A stretch of DNA of 64,000 nucleotides from DMER64 sp049652385 (GTDB taxonomy: Bacteria; Bacteroidota; Bacteroidia; Bacteroidales; UBA932): positions 186,001-250,000 of the forward strand of contig JBASDX010000008.1 of the NCBI GenBank assembly GCA_049652385.1. Reading direction: 5' to 3'. Under the pieces are notes generated by a model. That model did no database searches. It worked only from the letters and a program-made list of their open reading frames with translations, and had not been told where the DNA came from. The position numbers and the translations under genes were made by a program. Positions within the stretch are counted from its first letter, which is position 1, and the number at the start of each line of letters is the position of its first letter. Of the stretch, positions 1 to 8,561 are shown one piece after another.

Positions 1-684
1 CAGCTGGAGTTGAATGTCAACGGCTGCTTCTGTGGGTATGACAAGACCGGCTATGAGATATATAATAAGACAAATGATATAAACGGGGATACTGTTAACC
101 ATCATATATCTGATATGAGTAAAAAGCGGCACATTGCAAAAGGAAGAAGCCAGATTGGTGGTATCTGACAGAGGTGACACCTGATCTCCAAAATACGCAC
201 CCGATATGATGGCTCCGGCCAGCCAGGGAGTGGGGAATCCGATAATCTGACCGGCTCCCAGCAAGGCAACGCCAAAGGTGCCCACTGTGCTCCAGGAACT
301 TCCCGTTACCAAAGAAATGATACTGCTGATAATAAAAGCCAATGGTAAAAATACAGCCGGATGAATAATTTTCAGTCCGTAATAAATCATGGTCGGGATG
401 ATACCGCTACTCATCCAGCTTCCTATGAGAGCTCCAATGGCAATGAGTATAAGTATGGCCGGATAAGTATTTTTTAAATGGGTTAACATGCCCTCTTCAG
501 CTTGTGACCATGTCATTCCGTAGAAAATACGTGCAATGGCAAACGCAATAACGGCCACAAAAAGTAAGGTAAATTGCGAAGGGCCTGCTGTTACTTTGTC
601 TCCAAATATCCGAACGCATGTAAAGATTATTACAATGAGCAATAAAAGAGGGATGAGACTGACAATGAGTGGAGGTTTTTTCAT
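1..684 (-). CDS. nhaC: NhaC-family Na+/H+ antiporter (N-terminal part, cut by window edge)
   Basis: An open frame of 228 codons runs off the left edge with no stop, so only the N-terminal half or so is here. It begins MKKPPLIVSLIPLLLLIVII and contains several hydrophobic helices, then SWSTVGTFGVALLGAGQ and GAYFGDQVSPLSDTTNLAS, which are hallmark NhaC stretches with the acidic and Ser/Thr residues of the ion pathway. NhaC proteins are inner-membrane antiporters that exchange Na+ for H+ (some family members exchange malate/lactate). The start is the ATG 8 bp downstream of the tldE stop codon, so it is probably the last gene of the tldD-tldE transcript. The substrate cannot be fixed from sequence. 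Confidence 0.9.
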   Translation of the reverse strand, partial: MKKPPLIVSLIPLLLLIVIIFTCVRIFGDKVTAGPSQFTLLFVAVIAFAIARIFYGMTWSQAEEGMLTHLKNTYPAILILIAIGALIGSWMSSGIIPTMIYYGLKIIHPAVFLPLAFIISSIISLVTGSSWSTVGTFGVALLGAGQIIGFPTPWLAGAIISGAYFGDQVSPLSDTTNLASSFCNVPLFTHIRYMMVNSIPVYIICLIIYLIAGLVIPTEAAVDIQLQL

Positions 685-692
685 ATGTTTAT

Positions 693-2006
693 TTATAATC
701 CTGCCAAATCAACCTGGTCAAACAGCAAAGAAGGCAGAAGCCGGGAAGAAAAGATGTATATATCATCTCCGGCCATTTGTAATTGGTTCCAAAGTGAGAT
801 CATGTTCCCTGTCATGACCATTTCGTTAATGGGGGTGACCATCTTGCCCTTTTCTACTAAAAAACCCTCTATACCGTATGAAAAATCTCCGGTCGCCGGA
901 TTGCAATTACCTCCGTTAAAACCTGTTACAAGAACGCCGTAATGCATCTGTTTTGCCAGGGAAAGCATATCTCCTTTTCCACCTGTCAGGATTAACGTGG
1001 AAGGAGCAGATACGGTAACGGGCATCTGCATCTTTGCGGCATAATAAGTATTTAGATAGAAAAGTAGCAGTACGCCTTGATCTATAACCGTTCTTTTTTT
1101 GGTTGCGATACCTTCTTGATCAAAAAAACTGTAAGCGGGAACTCCTTTTTTGTGTGGATGATCGATTAAGGTCAGAACGGGTGAAGCTATACGTTTATCA
1201 AGACTGTTCAAAAGAAACGAATTTTTTTGCTGAAGGAGTGACCCGGACAAAGCTTCTATGACAGGTGCAAGCAAAGTAGATGCTGCTCTGTTTTCTACTA
1301 CAACAGGGTATCGGCCCGAACGGATTCTTTTAGGATCTCTTTTGGCCAAAGCTCTCTCCAGTGCTTTAGTGGCACATGTTGCGACAACCGGAAGAGCTTC
1401 GGGATGTGTACCGCCTGCATATTCCCAATCGGAAGGACGCGTATTGTGTTTTCCACTGACACTGCATTCTGCCCATATACCGAACCAGCTTTTTTCTGAA
1501 GTACAATGCAACCCATTGGAATCAGCTATATGTACCCATCTTAAAGAATCACTGAAATGTGCCGTTGCATTGATGAGTGCCTTATTTTTATTTTGTACTG
1601 CGCCTGTACAAGAAAATAACAAATCTTTTTTTGTCTCTGTAGGAAGCTCTCCTGAAAAGGCATCTTGCAAAGAAGGACCTTTGTATTGCAAATCTCCGGG
1701 GACCAACTGTCTGAAGGGATCAGGTTCTAAAAGTTTAACAGAAGCTATTGATTCGTCCAGCAATTTGTTCAGATTGTCTGTGTTCGTCGTATTTGTGGAA
1801 CAAGTCCCGTAGCGTCCGTCGGCAAATAAATGGATATGCAAAACAGATTCAACGGAACTCTGGATTTTTTCCAACGTATTGTTTAAAACCGTAAGTTCAT
1901 TGGAAGTTTCTTTGACAGCAGTGACACGGACATGCGAGGCTCCTTTCCTGAGAGCAGCCTGCAAGACGTATTCCGTCATTTCTTGTAACAGGTAACGGTC
2001 TTTCAT
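693..2006 (-). CDS. pmbA: TldE/PmbA-type metallopeptidase-family subunit
   Basis: The 437-residue protein belongs to the TldD/PmbA family, and its position immediately after tldD fits the TldE (PmbA) partner. In characterised systems TldD and TldE form a heterodimeric peptidase that trims unfolded or modified peptides (microcin B17 maturation, CcdA degradation). TldE carries no HExxxH metal site, and none is seen here. The C-terminal glycine-rich part (GVLVTGFNGGNCNPATGDFS, then GIEGFLVEKG) matches the conserved TldE core. The start overlaps the tldD stop by 4 bp, indicating translational coupling. Confidence 0.92.
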   Translation of the reverse strand: MKDRYLLQEMTEYVLQAALRKGASHVRVTAVKETSNELTVLNNTLEKIQSSVESVLHIHLFADGRYGTCSTNTTNTDNLNKLLDESIASVKLLEPDPFRQLVPGDLQYKGPSLQDAFSGELPTETKKDLLFSCTGAVQNKNKALINATAHFSDSLRWVHIADSNGLHCTSEKSWFGIWAECSVSGKHNTRPSDWEYAGGTHPEALPVVATCATKALERALAKRDPKRIRSGRYPVVVENRAASTLLAPVIEALSGSLLQQKNSFLLNSLDKRIASPVLTLIDHPHKKGVPAYSFFDQEGIATKKRTVIDQGVLLLFYLNTYYAAKMQMPVTVSAPSTLILTGGKGDMLSLAKQMHYGVLVTGFNGGNCNPATGDFSYGIEGFLVEKGKMVTPINEMVMTGNMISLWNQLQMAGDDIYIFSSRLLPSLLFDQVDLAGL

Positions 2007-3379
2007 AAACGTCCTCCTACGGTCAAGGATTCAATCATTACAGAGGGCATACCGCAAGAAACGGGACACGTTTGCCCTTTGCCGCATGTCCAGGTTCCGT
2101 CATCAATAATCAGGTTGTTGGCAATTCCTGTAATGGCAGACAAGGCCCTGGGGCCGTTGCCAATGATATTGGTGTCTTTTATAGGTTGCGTCAATTTTCC
2201 GTTTTCTATCAAATAGCCGCTCTTTACAAAGAAAGTAAAATCTCCCGCTCCAATCTGTACTTGACCGTTGCTGAAAGTATCCACATACAACCCTTTTTTT
2301 ATGGATGCTATGATGGATTCTTCTGTATCTTTTCCACTTTCCATGTAGGTAGTTCGCATACGCGGTAACGGTGCATGACGGAAAGATTCCCTCCTGCCGT
2401 TTCCTGTAGGGGAGGTATTGAAGAATTGGGCAGAAATACGATCGTGTAAAAAAGAAGTGAGGATACCATCTGTGACCATATATGTCTTTTGGGCAGGTAC
2501 ACCCTCATCATCTATATTCAAAGAGCCTCTGTTGCCTTGCAAGGTGCCATCATCTATCACATGGATACCCTTACGACATATACGTTCTCCCATTTTATCA
2601 GAAAATATGGATTCATTTTTTCTGATAAAATCTGCTTCGAAGGCATGACCTATGGCTTCGTGCAGTAAAATACCCGAACTTCCTGCAGACATGACAACGG
2701 GCATTTCTCCGCCTTTCGGCTGTCGGGCATCAAACAAAAAAGCCGTTCGCTCCGTGACTTCTTTTGCTAATTGGTGTACCAGTTCGTAGGTCAAGAATTC
2801 AGCTCCCATTCTGAATGACCTGGAAACAGAGGCTGTTTCTATCTGGCCATCTTGCTCCATGATACAGATTACCAATAAAGAAGCTAAAGGACGTATATCT
2901 GAGAAGTGCTCTCCCAGGGAATTGTAAAAAGTTATGTAAGAAGTGCTGTTTTCCAGCTGTGCTATCACTTTGCTGACACGCTTGTCCGCTTCAAAAATGA
3001 TTTCGTTCAATGCATATAAAAAAGGCATTTTATCACGGGCAGACATGCCTTCCCATGGTATTAAAGAGGGGTATCTGTTAGGAAGTGTTAAGGTTGCAAA
3101 ACGGTCTGCTGTTTTTACGACGATTCCATTATTGGCGATATGTGAAGCAATTACAGCTGTTTTTTCACGATCAGCGGGAAGAGCACTTTCTGTATAAGCA
3201 TAACCGGTGTTTTGACCTTTTACCACCCTGATTCCTATACCTCCTTCCTGATGCATTCCGGCGGCATTTACTGCTCCGTCCTGTAATCTGATGCTGTTGT
3301 AGATGGATTGCTCCATAAAAAGATCTGCATAATCTCCACCTTTATTGAGCGCCAGCTTTAATAATTTTCTTGAATCCAT
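2003..3379 (-). CDS. tldD: TldD metallopeptidase
   Basis: A 458-residue TldD protein. The zinc site HEAIGH (H240, E241, H245) is intact, and a C-terminal TCGKGQTCPVSCGMPS segment supplies the conserved Cys-containing region expected for the third metal ligand. It should act with the TldE subunit encoded directly downstream as a cytoplasmic peptidase on small or unfolded peptides. It is the first gene of a tldD-tldE-nhaC run on the minus strand. The start ATG at 3379 lies 13 bp after a candidate -7 promoter element. No RiPP precursor gene is visible beside it, so a general proteolytic role is more likely than a dedicated one. Confidence 0.94.
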   Translation of the reverse strand: MDSRKLLKLALNKGGDYADLFMEQSIYNSIRLQDGAVNAAGMHQEGGIGIRVVKGQNTGYAYTESALPADREKTAVIASHIANNGIVVKTADRFATLTLPNRYPSLIPWEGMSARDKMPFLYALNEIIFEADKRVSKVIAQLENSTSYITFYNSLGEHFSDIRPLASLLVICIMEQDGQIETASVSRSFRMGAEFLTYELVHQLAKEVTERTAFLFDARQPKGGEMPVVMSAGSSGILLHEAIGHAFEADFIRKNESIFSDKMGERICRKGIHVIDDGTLQGNRGSLNIDDEGVPAQKTYMVTDGILTSFLHDRISAQFFNTSPTGNGRRESFRHAPLPRMRTTYMESGKDTEESIIASIKKGLYVDTFSNGQVQIGAGDFTFFVKSGYLIENGKLTQPIKDTNIIGNGPRALSAITGIANNLIIDDGTWTCGKGQTCPVSCGMPSVMIESLTVGGRL

Positions 3380-3392
3380 TGTAAAACACCTG

Positions 3393-3400
3393 CAAAATTA
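3393..3400 (-). promoter_or_regulatory. Candidate -7 element for tldD
   Basis: The minus strand reads TAATTTTG, matching TAnnTTTG, 13 bp before the tldD ATG. No TTTG occurs at the ideal 19-20 bp spacing, so the -33 box is weak or absent. Confidence 0.45.
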
Positions 3401-3441
3401 AAAAAAAATGCTACTTTTATCGTATCAAAACTTATAAGCTT

Positions 3442-3600
3442 ATGAAAAAGTACGAATGCGATTTGTGCGGGTACATTTATGATCCCGCAGAAGGAGATCC
3501 CGATAACGGTGTAGCTCCCGGAACAGCTTTTGAGGATTTGCCCGAGGATTGGGTATGTCCGCTCTGCGGTGCAGGAAAGGAAGATTTCTCTCCTTTGTAG
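3442..3600 (+). CDS. Rubredoxin
   Basis: A 52-residue protein that is a complete rubredoxin: MKKYECDLCGYIYDPAEGDP at the N-terminus and WVCPLCGAGKEDF near the C-terminus, giving the four iron-ligating cysteines C6, C9, C39 and C42. Rubredoxins are small cytoplasmic one-electron carriers, in anaerobes often serving oxygen or peroxide detoxification (rubrerythrin, flavodiiron proteins). No partner reductase is adjacent. The gene is divergent from tldD with a 62-bp gap and lies 115 bp upstream of the first serpin. Length and spacing are standard for the family. Confidence 0.97.
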   Translation: MKKYECDLCGYIYDPAEGDPDNGVAPGTAFEDLPEDWVCPLCGAGKEDFSPL

Positions 3601-3715
3601 ACCTTGTTCTTTTTACCGGGAAGGATTGCGAAGAAAGAATACCGGACTGTGCAGTATTGCAGGGTTTCGTGCATTTAATAATTACAGTACACGTTTGTTT
3701 ACATAAATTATGCAT

Positions 3716-4957
3716 ATGAAACCTCTATCCGTTCTTTATTTTTTTGCCGTCCTTTTCGGTTTTTCTTTTCTTTCCTGTTCAAAATGGCCCTTGAAAACTC
3801 CTGTTGAAAGGAAAGACATCGTACTTACCAAAGCCCAAAAAGAAGTATTGGAGAGCAGTCAGGTGTTTGCCATTGACTTTTTTAAGGAAATGTGCAGGTA
3901 CCTGGAGAAAGACAATTTGTTCGTTTCCCCTCTGAGTGCCTCTCTGGCGCTTTCTGCCGTAACAAACGGCGGAGCAGGGACTACCAGGGAAGATATGAAA
4001 TCAGCCCTGGGGTTTGGTAACTTTTCTATGGAACAGATGAATGGTTTTTACAAAACGCTCGTTCCGGCGTTAAAAAAAGTCGATAATACAGTTGATTTGT
4101 TTGTTGCCAATGCCGTTTGGATAGAAAAAACGTTTCCCGTAAAAAATTCCTTTACAGGTTCTTTGAAAGATTATTACGATGCCTCTGTTAAAAAATTAGA
4201 CTTTTCTGATCCAAAGGCACCGGAAACGATTAACAAGTGGTGCAAAGACAATACAAACGGAATGATCAAAAAGATCATTGACCGCATTGATCCCCAATAC
4301 AAGCTGTTTTACACAAATGCCTTATATTTTAAAGGAGACTGGGAAAAAACTTTTGACAAAAAAGACAGCCGGGAAGGTCCGTTCCGGAATGCCTCGGGAA
4401 GTATTTCACAAGTTGTTTTTATGGAGCAGACGGAAACGTTTCGATACTACGCCCATGAAAAAACAGCTTTGGCCGAGCTTCCATATGGAAACGAAGCGTT
4501 CAGCATGGTTCTGGTACTACCCGATGAAGGGATTTCTGCAGAAGACCTGGCCTTGTCCCTGAACATAGCCATATGGAACGATTGGATGGAAGCACTTTCT
4601 CCGGCTAAGCTCCACCTGCGTATGCCGCGTTTTGAATTGGCTTTTGATACAGAAGACATGATGATGCCCGTATTGACTCGTATGGGTATGGGTATTGCCT
4701 TCGATTCGCAGAGGGCCGATTTTTCCAACATCAGCGAGATTCCGCTTTTTATAGATATGGTTAAACAGAGTGCCTGCATACAGGTAGATGAAGAAGGTAC
4801 AAAGGCAGCTGCCGTAACGATAGTCGGAGTCGGAGTCACTTCTGCGGGACCGGGCCCGCAACCTATCCTTTTTCATGTGGACAGACCTTTTTTGCTTTTT
4901 ATTAAAGAGAAAAGCACAGGAACCATTTTGTTTTCGGGACTTATCAAAAAATTGTAA
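3716..4957 (+). CDS. Serpin-family protease inhibitor, lipoprotein (first of tandem pair)
   Basis: A 413-residue serpin. After a hydrophobic signal with a lipobox-like FLSC it shows the serpin core: NLFVSPLSASLALSAVTNG, then NALYFKGDWEKTF, FMEQTETFRY, ELPYGNEAFSMVLVLP and the C-terminal DRPFLLFI. The reactive-loop hinge EEGTKAAAVT (from about 4790) keeps the small residues of inhibitory serpins, so loop insertion should be possible. The loop beyond is VGVGVTSAGPGPQP, several residues longer than in alpha-1-antitrypsin, so P1 cannot be fixed. It is probably anchored to the outer membrane and acts on host or competitor proteases, as reported for Tannerella miropin. The start was chosen at the second ATG (3716) by paralogy with the downstream copy; 3710 is also in frame. 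Confidence 0.95.
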   Translation: MKPLSVLYFFAVLFGFSFLSCSKWPLKTPVERKDIVLTKAQKEVLESSQVFAIDFFKEMCRYLEKDNLFVSPLSASLALSAVTNGGAGTTREDMKSALGFGNFSMEQMNGFYKTLVPALKKVDNTVDLFVANAVWIEKTFPVKNSFTGSLKDYYDASVKKLDFSDPKAPETINKWCKDNTNGMIKKIIDRIDPQYKLFYTNALYFKGDWEKTFDKKDSREGPFRNASGSISQVVFMEQTETFRYYAHEKTALAELPYGNEAFSMVLVLPDEGISAEDLALSLNIAIWNDWMEALSPAKLHLRMPRFELAFDTEDMMMPVLTRMGMGIAFDSQRADFSNISEIPLFIDMVKQSACIQVDEEGTKAAAVTIVGVGVTSAGPGPQPILFHVDRPFLLFIKEKSTGTILFSGLIKKL

Positions 4958-4960
4958 CAT

Positions 4961-6196
4961 ATGAAATCACTATCCGGTCTTTTATTGATGGTAGTCCTTT
5001 CCGGTTTTTCTACTTTTTCTTGCTCTAAATGGGAAAGAAATGGTTCAGTTGCCAGACAAGATATTGCCCTGACAAAAGCCCAGAAAGAAGTACTGGACAG
5101 GAGTCAGGTGTTTGCCATTGATTTTTTTAGGGAAATGGGTAAAGACTTTGAGAAAGGGAATTTGTTCATTTCTCCTCTAAGTGCATCTTTGGCACTCTCT
5201 GCAATAACCAATGGTGCTGAAGGTGTTACGCAAGAAAATATGAAAGCTGCTTTAGGTTTTCAAGCATTCCCTTTGGATTTGATGAACGATTTTTATAATA
5301 AATTGATTCCCGCGCTTCAGAAAGCCGATAGACAGGTAACAATCCATAGCGCCAACGCTGTATGGATTGAGCGAACATTTCCTGTAAAGAAACCGTTTTT
5401 AAATGTTTTGCAGCGTTATTACAGCGCCAGCGTAAACAAGCTGGATTTCAGCGACAGTAGATCGCCGGGTATTATTAACAAATGGTGTAGTGACCATACA
5501 AACGGAATGATTCCGGAGATTATTGATCGTATTGACCCTTCGTACAAACTGTTTTACACAAATGCATTGTACTTTAAAGGTGATTGGAAGAATAGCTTTG
5601 ATAAGAAAAACAGTAATGAAGGACTGTTTTGGAATGCATCCGGTGCTTCTTCACAAGTTGTCTTTATGGAACAGACACAAACCTTTCCATACTACGAGGA
5701 TGAAAGAGTGGCATTGGCTGAACTTCCATACGGAAATGAAGCTTTCAGTATGGTGATAGCCTTACCGTCAGAGGGTGTTACAGCAGAAGAATGTTTGCAA
5801 TCGTTGACGATGGAAAAATGGAATACCTGGATGGAATTTTTATCTCCTGTGGAACTTCATGTCCGTATGCCACGTTTTGATCTGGAATTTGATTCAGAAG
5901 AAATGATGATTCCCGTGTTGAGCCGAATGGGGATGGGCATTGCTTTTGACGGAAACAGAGCGGATTTTTCAAATATCAGCGATATCCCTCTTTATATAGA
6001 TCTGGTAAAACAAAACGCTCGTATTAAAGTAGATGAAAAAGGTACCGAGGCAGCGGCAGTCACTATCATTGGCATCAGATATGGTTCTGTCAATACAGGG
6101 CCTGTACCTTTCTATATAGATAGACCTTTTTTGCTATTCATCAAAGAGAAAAGTACAGGAACCCTCCTTTTTACAGGATTAGTAAGAGAACTATAA
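4961..6196 (+). CDS. Serpin-family protease inhibitor, lipoprotein (second of tandem pair)
   Basis: A 411-residue serpin starting 3 bp after the first one and clearly a tandem duplicate, with the same block order throughout and long stretches identical or conservatively changed. It has a signal peptide with FSTFSC, then NLFISPLSASLALSAITNG, NALYFKGDWKNSF and DRPFLLFI. The hinge EKGTEAAAVT (from about 6035) is of inhibitory type. The exposed loop is IGIRYGSVNTGPVP, unlike its neighbour's, and contains an arginine that could serve as a trypsin-like cleavage site. The two genes are surely cotranscribed. Expected at the cell surface; target protease unknown. Confidence 0.95.
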   Translation: MKSLSGLLLMVVLSGFSTFSCSKWERNGSVARQDIALTKAQKEVLDRSQVFAIDFFREMGKDFEKGNLFISPLSASLALSAITNGAEGVTQENMKAALGFQAFPLDLMNDFYNKLIPALQKADRQVTIHSANAVWIERTFPVKKPFLNVLQRYYSASVNKLDFSDSRSPGIINKWCSDHTNGMIPEIIDRIDPSYKLFYTNALYFKGDWKNSFDKKNSNEGLFWNASGASSQVVFMEQTQTFPYYEDERVALAELPYGNEAFSMVIALPSEGVTAEECLQSLTMEKWNTWMEFLSPVELHVRMPRFDLEFDSEEMMIPVLSRMGMGIAFDGNRADFSNISDIPLYIDLVKQNARIKVDEKGTEAAAVTIIGIRYGSVNTGPVPFYIDRPFLLFIKEKSTGTLLFTGLVREL

Positions 6197-6206
6197 TCTA
6201 CAGGAT

Positions 6207-7466
6207 TCAAAAAGAGATAATTTCATGGTACACGCGTATGGCAAAATTGTCTGTCATACCGGCGATGTAATCTATTACGGCTCTTTTATATTGAACGGAA
6301 TCTGTAATATCGTATACAAGATCGTTTTCAAACCCGGTTTTTTCTTTTGATTTTAGATCTAAAGAACTGTATTTAATGAGCCACTCCTTAAAATACCGTA
6401 ACAAAACGGGAAATTTATCTTTGTTTTCTTCTATTCGCTCCAGAACATCATCGCCGTAAAAAGTATTTAAAAAGTCAAATACGGTTCGTATGATGCAACG
6501 TGCATATTCCTGGTAATACAACAGCCGTGGGTGGTAATAAATGTGTTTGTAATTGAAGTCTTTGATCTCTACCAGCAGATCAAAATATTTATGGGAAAAA
6601 TGCATGCCTTCTTCCGGAGAGGAATGTGTACATAAATCTTTAATAAACAACTCAATAAGAGCTGTGTTATTGGCAACAACCGCCCGTCCGTCTTCCATAT
6701 CGTGTGGAAGCGGCACCTTTTTGAGAAGTTTGTTCAAATCTTCCAGCCTGTCCGGCTCCAGTAAATTCAACTCAATGGCATCTTCAATATCTCTACCCAA
6801 ATAAGCAATCTTGTCAGCCAACTTCACTACACAGCCTTCCCACGTATAAGGCATGTATTGATTGGGTCTTTCTATCTGATCCAAATCAATGGCTTGTACC
6901 CTGGGGAACAGTCCGTTTTCATCCGTTTCTCCACAATGGGAAATGATTCCGTCCCTGACGGCATAGGTAAGCCTGAGGTTTTTGTGGATACCATAGGCAT
7001 TGGGGAGGGTTGCTATTTTGTCTGCCGTATACAATCCGTTTTTTTCATGCCAGAAAGTATCGTCCCAATCCTGCATAATTTCTGAAAGCAAGGTTTCTCC
7101 TTCATGCCCGAAAGGACTGTGCCCCAGATCGTGTCCCAGAGCAATGGCCTGGGTCAGCTCCGTGTTGAGTCCCATAAACCGGGAAATGGTATAGCTGATG
7201 GAGGCCACATGGTTCACATGTTCCATACGTGTGCAAATGTGATCGTTTTGAGTGGCAAAAAAGACCTGTGTTTTATGTTTCAGCCGCCTGTAGGATGTAC
7301 AATGCAAAATGCGGGAGTAATCTCTGTAAAACGGTGAACGTGTCTCGTCTTGCTTTTCTTGGTGAGGATAAAAATCTTTGCCTCTTTGCAAGGATTGCTC
7401 CCATTTGGAGTGGGAAGGTCCCAGCTTACCTTTTTCAAATAAACCGGGTATCATTCTCTTATTCAT
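6207..7466 (-). CDS. dgt: dGTPase-like HD-domain deoxynucleoside triphosphohydrolase
   Basis: A 419-residue HD-domain protein of the dGTP triphosphohydrolase family. The N-terminal SRILHCTSYRRLKHKTQVF is the family signature, followed by the metal-binding RMEHVNHV and GHDLGHSPFGHEGE (H112-D113). Members hydrolyse dNTPs to nucleoside plus triphosphate, balancing the dNTP pool; the substrate preference of this shorter subfamily varies. The gene overlaps galE by 4 bp and follows it in the same transcript. Its 3' end is convergent with the second serpin, 10 bp apart. Confidence 0.93.
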   Translation of the reverse strand: MNKRMIPGLFEKGKLGPSHSKWEQSLQRGKDFYPHQEKQDETRSPFYRDYSRILHCTSYRRLKHKTQVFFATQNDHICTRMEHVNHVASISYTISRFMGLNTELTQAIALGHDLGHSPFGHEGETLLSEIMQDWDDTFWHEKNGLYTADKIATLPNAYGIHKNLRLTYAVRDGIISHCGETDENGLFPRVQAIDLDQIERPNQYMPYTWEGCVVKLADKIAYLGRDIEDAIELNLLEPDRLEDLNKLLKKVPLPHDMEDGRAVVANNTALIELFIKDLCTHSSPEEGMHFSHKYFDLLVEIKDFNYKHIYYHPRLLYYQEYARCIIRTVFDFLNTFYGDDVLERIEENKDKFPVLLRYFKEWLIKYSSLDLKSKEKTGFENDLVYDITDSVQYKRAVIDYIAGMTDNFAIRVYHEIISF

Positions 7467-8482
7467 AGACCTCGTATGTATTTTTCCCAGGCCCAGGCAC
7501 TGGTTAATGTTTCTTCAGTGGACACTTGAGCTTTCCATCCCAATTGTTTATTGGCACGTGATGTGTCTGCCCACACTTCCGTAACATCACCCTCCCGGCG
7601 TTTCGTTATGCGGTAGGGTACTTTCACCTTATTGACTTCCATAAATTTGTGAACCAGTTCCATTACGGACAGCGGTTTTCCTGTTCCCACATTAAAAACC
7701 TCACACATTCCGTCTGAGCGCTTATCTTCCAATTTTTTCAGGGCGTGTACGTGAGCCCTGGATAAATCCGTAACGTCAATATAATCACGCAGAGCAGTTC
7801 CGTCCGGAGTGGGGTAGTCGTTTCCGAAGATTTGAAGCTCCTTTCGTATGCCGGCAGCCGTTTGTGTGATAAACGGCACCAGGTTGTTGGGAATACCTCG
7901 GGGCAGTTCTCCAATAAGGGCCGAGGGGTGGGCGCCGATGGGATTGAAATACCGCAAGATGATGCCTTGTATTTCAGGATGAGCTTTTACCGCATTTACA
8001 AGGATGTCTTCACAAATTTGCTTGGTGTGTCCGTAAGGATTTGTTGCAAGACCTCTGGGAGTATCTTCCGTAACCGGTAAGATATCCGGTTGTCCGTATA
8101 CGGTAGCCGATGAGGAAAAAACTACATTACCTCCGCCATATTCCAGCATAACTTCTAAAAGCGTTAGAAAGGAAGTAATATTATTATAGTAATACAGCAA
8201 AGGCTTTTCGACACTTTCTCCAACGGCTTTGTAGGCAGCAAAATGGATAACTCCGTCAATTCTATGTTTTTTGAATATCCTCTTTACATCTTCTGTTTTA
8301 CAGCAATCGGCTTCGTAAAACGGTATTTTGCAGCCTGTTATTTTTTCTATCCCTTTCAAACACGTGGTATCTGAATTGGAAAAATTATCTGCAATTACAG
8401 TATGGTAGCCGGCATCCAGCAAAGCAACGGCTGTATGGCTGCCTATGTATCCGGCTCCTCCCGTTATGAGTATTGTCTTCAT
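7463..8482 (-). CDS. galE: UDP-glucose 4-epimerase
   Basis: A 339-residue short-chain dehydrogenase/reductase. It has the NAD-binding TGGAGYIGSHTAV at the N-terminus, the SSSATVYG segment with the catalytic Ser/Thr, and Y150xxxK154 in NPYGHTKQ. RYFNPIGAHPSALIGE and RDYIDVTDLSRAHVHAL are typical GalE signatures. It interconverts UDP-glucose and UDP-galactose in the cytoplasm, supplying galactose for glycans or feeding the Leloir pathway; no galK or galT is adjacent. The ATG is only 5 bp after a TATCTTTG element, so the mRNA is probably almost leaderless. dgt follows with a 4-bp overlap. Confidence 0.95.
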   Translation of the reverse strand: MKTILITGGAGYIGSHTAVALLDAGYHTVIADNFSNSDTTCLKGIEKITGCKIPFYEADCCKTEDVKRIFKKHRIDGVIHFAAYKAVGESVEKPLLYYYNNITSFLTLLEVMLEYGGGNVVFSSSATVYGQPDILPVTEDTPRGLATNPYGHTKQICEDILVNAVKAHPEIQGIILRYFNPIGAHPSALIGELPRGIPNNLVPFITQTAAGIRKELQIFGNDYPTPDGTALRDYIDVTDLSRAHVHALKKLEDKRSDGMCEVFNVGTGKPLSVMELVHKFMEVNKVKVPYRITKRREGDVTEVWADTSRANKQLGWKAQVSTEETLTSAWAWEKYIRGL

Positions 8483-8487
8483 TTATA

Positions 8488-8495
8488 CAAAGATA
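8488..8495 (-). promoter_or_regulatory. -7 element for galE, leaderless arrangement
   Basis: The minus strand reads TATCTTTG (TAnnTTTG) with only 5 bp to the galE ATG. Transcription would start at or next to the ATG. The element abuts the ppdK terminator hairpin. Confidence 0.5.
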
Positions 8496-8533
8496 AAAAA
8501 ACCGATTGAGAACAGTTTCTCAATCGGTTTTTG
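8496..8533 (-). terminator. Rho-independent terminator after ppdK
   Basis: A 12-bp perfect stem (8501-8512 with 8517-8528) with a 4-nt loop is flanked by an A-run on the left and a T-run on the right, so it can act in both directions. It sits 28 bp past the ppdK stop and separates ppdK from galE. Confidence 0.85.
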
Positions 8534-8561
8534 TTTATGAATTAGTCTTTTTTCCTGACTT

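Noticed and set aside
1258..1812. A 184-codon plus-strand frame
   Set aside because: It is antisense to tldE and has no recognisable features.
2003..3379. TldD/TldE as part of a RiPP maturation cluster
   Set aside because: No precursor peptide, cyclodehydratase or exporter gene is adjacent; neighbours are an antiporter and rubredoxin.
3426..3429. A -33-like TTTG for tldD on the minus strand
   Set aside because: The spacing to the -7 element is 25 bp, too long for the 19-20 bp consensus.
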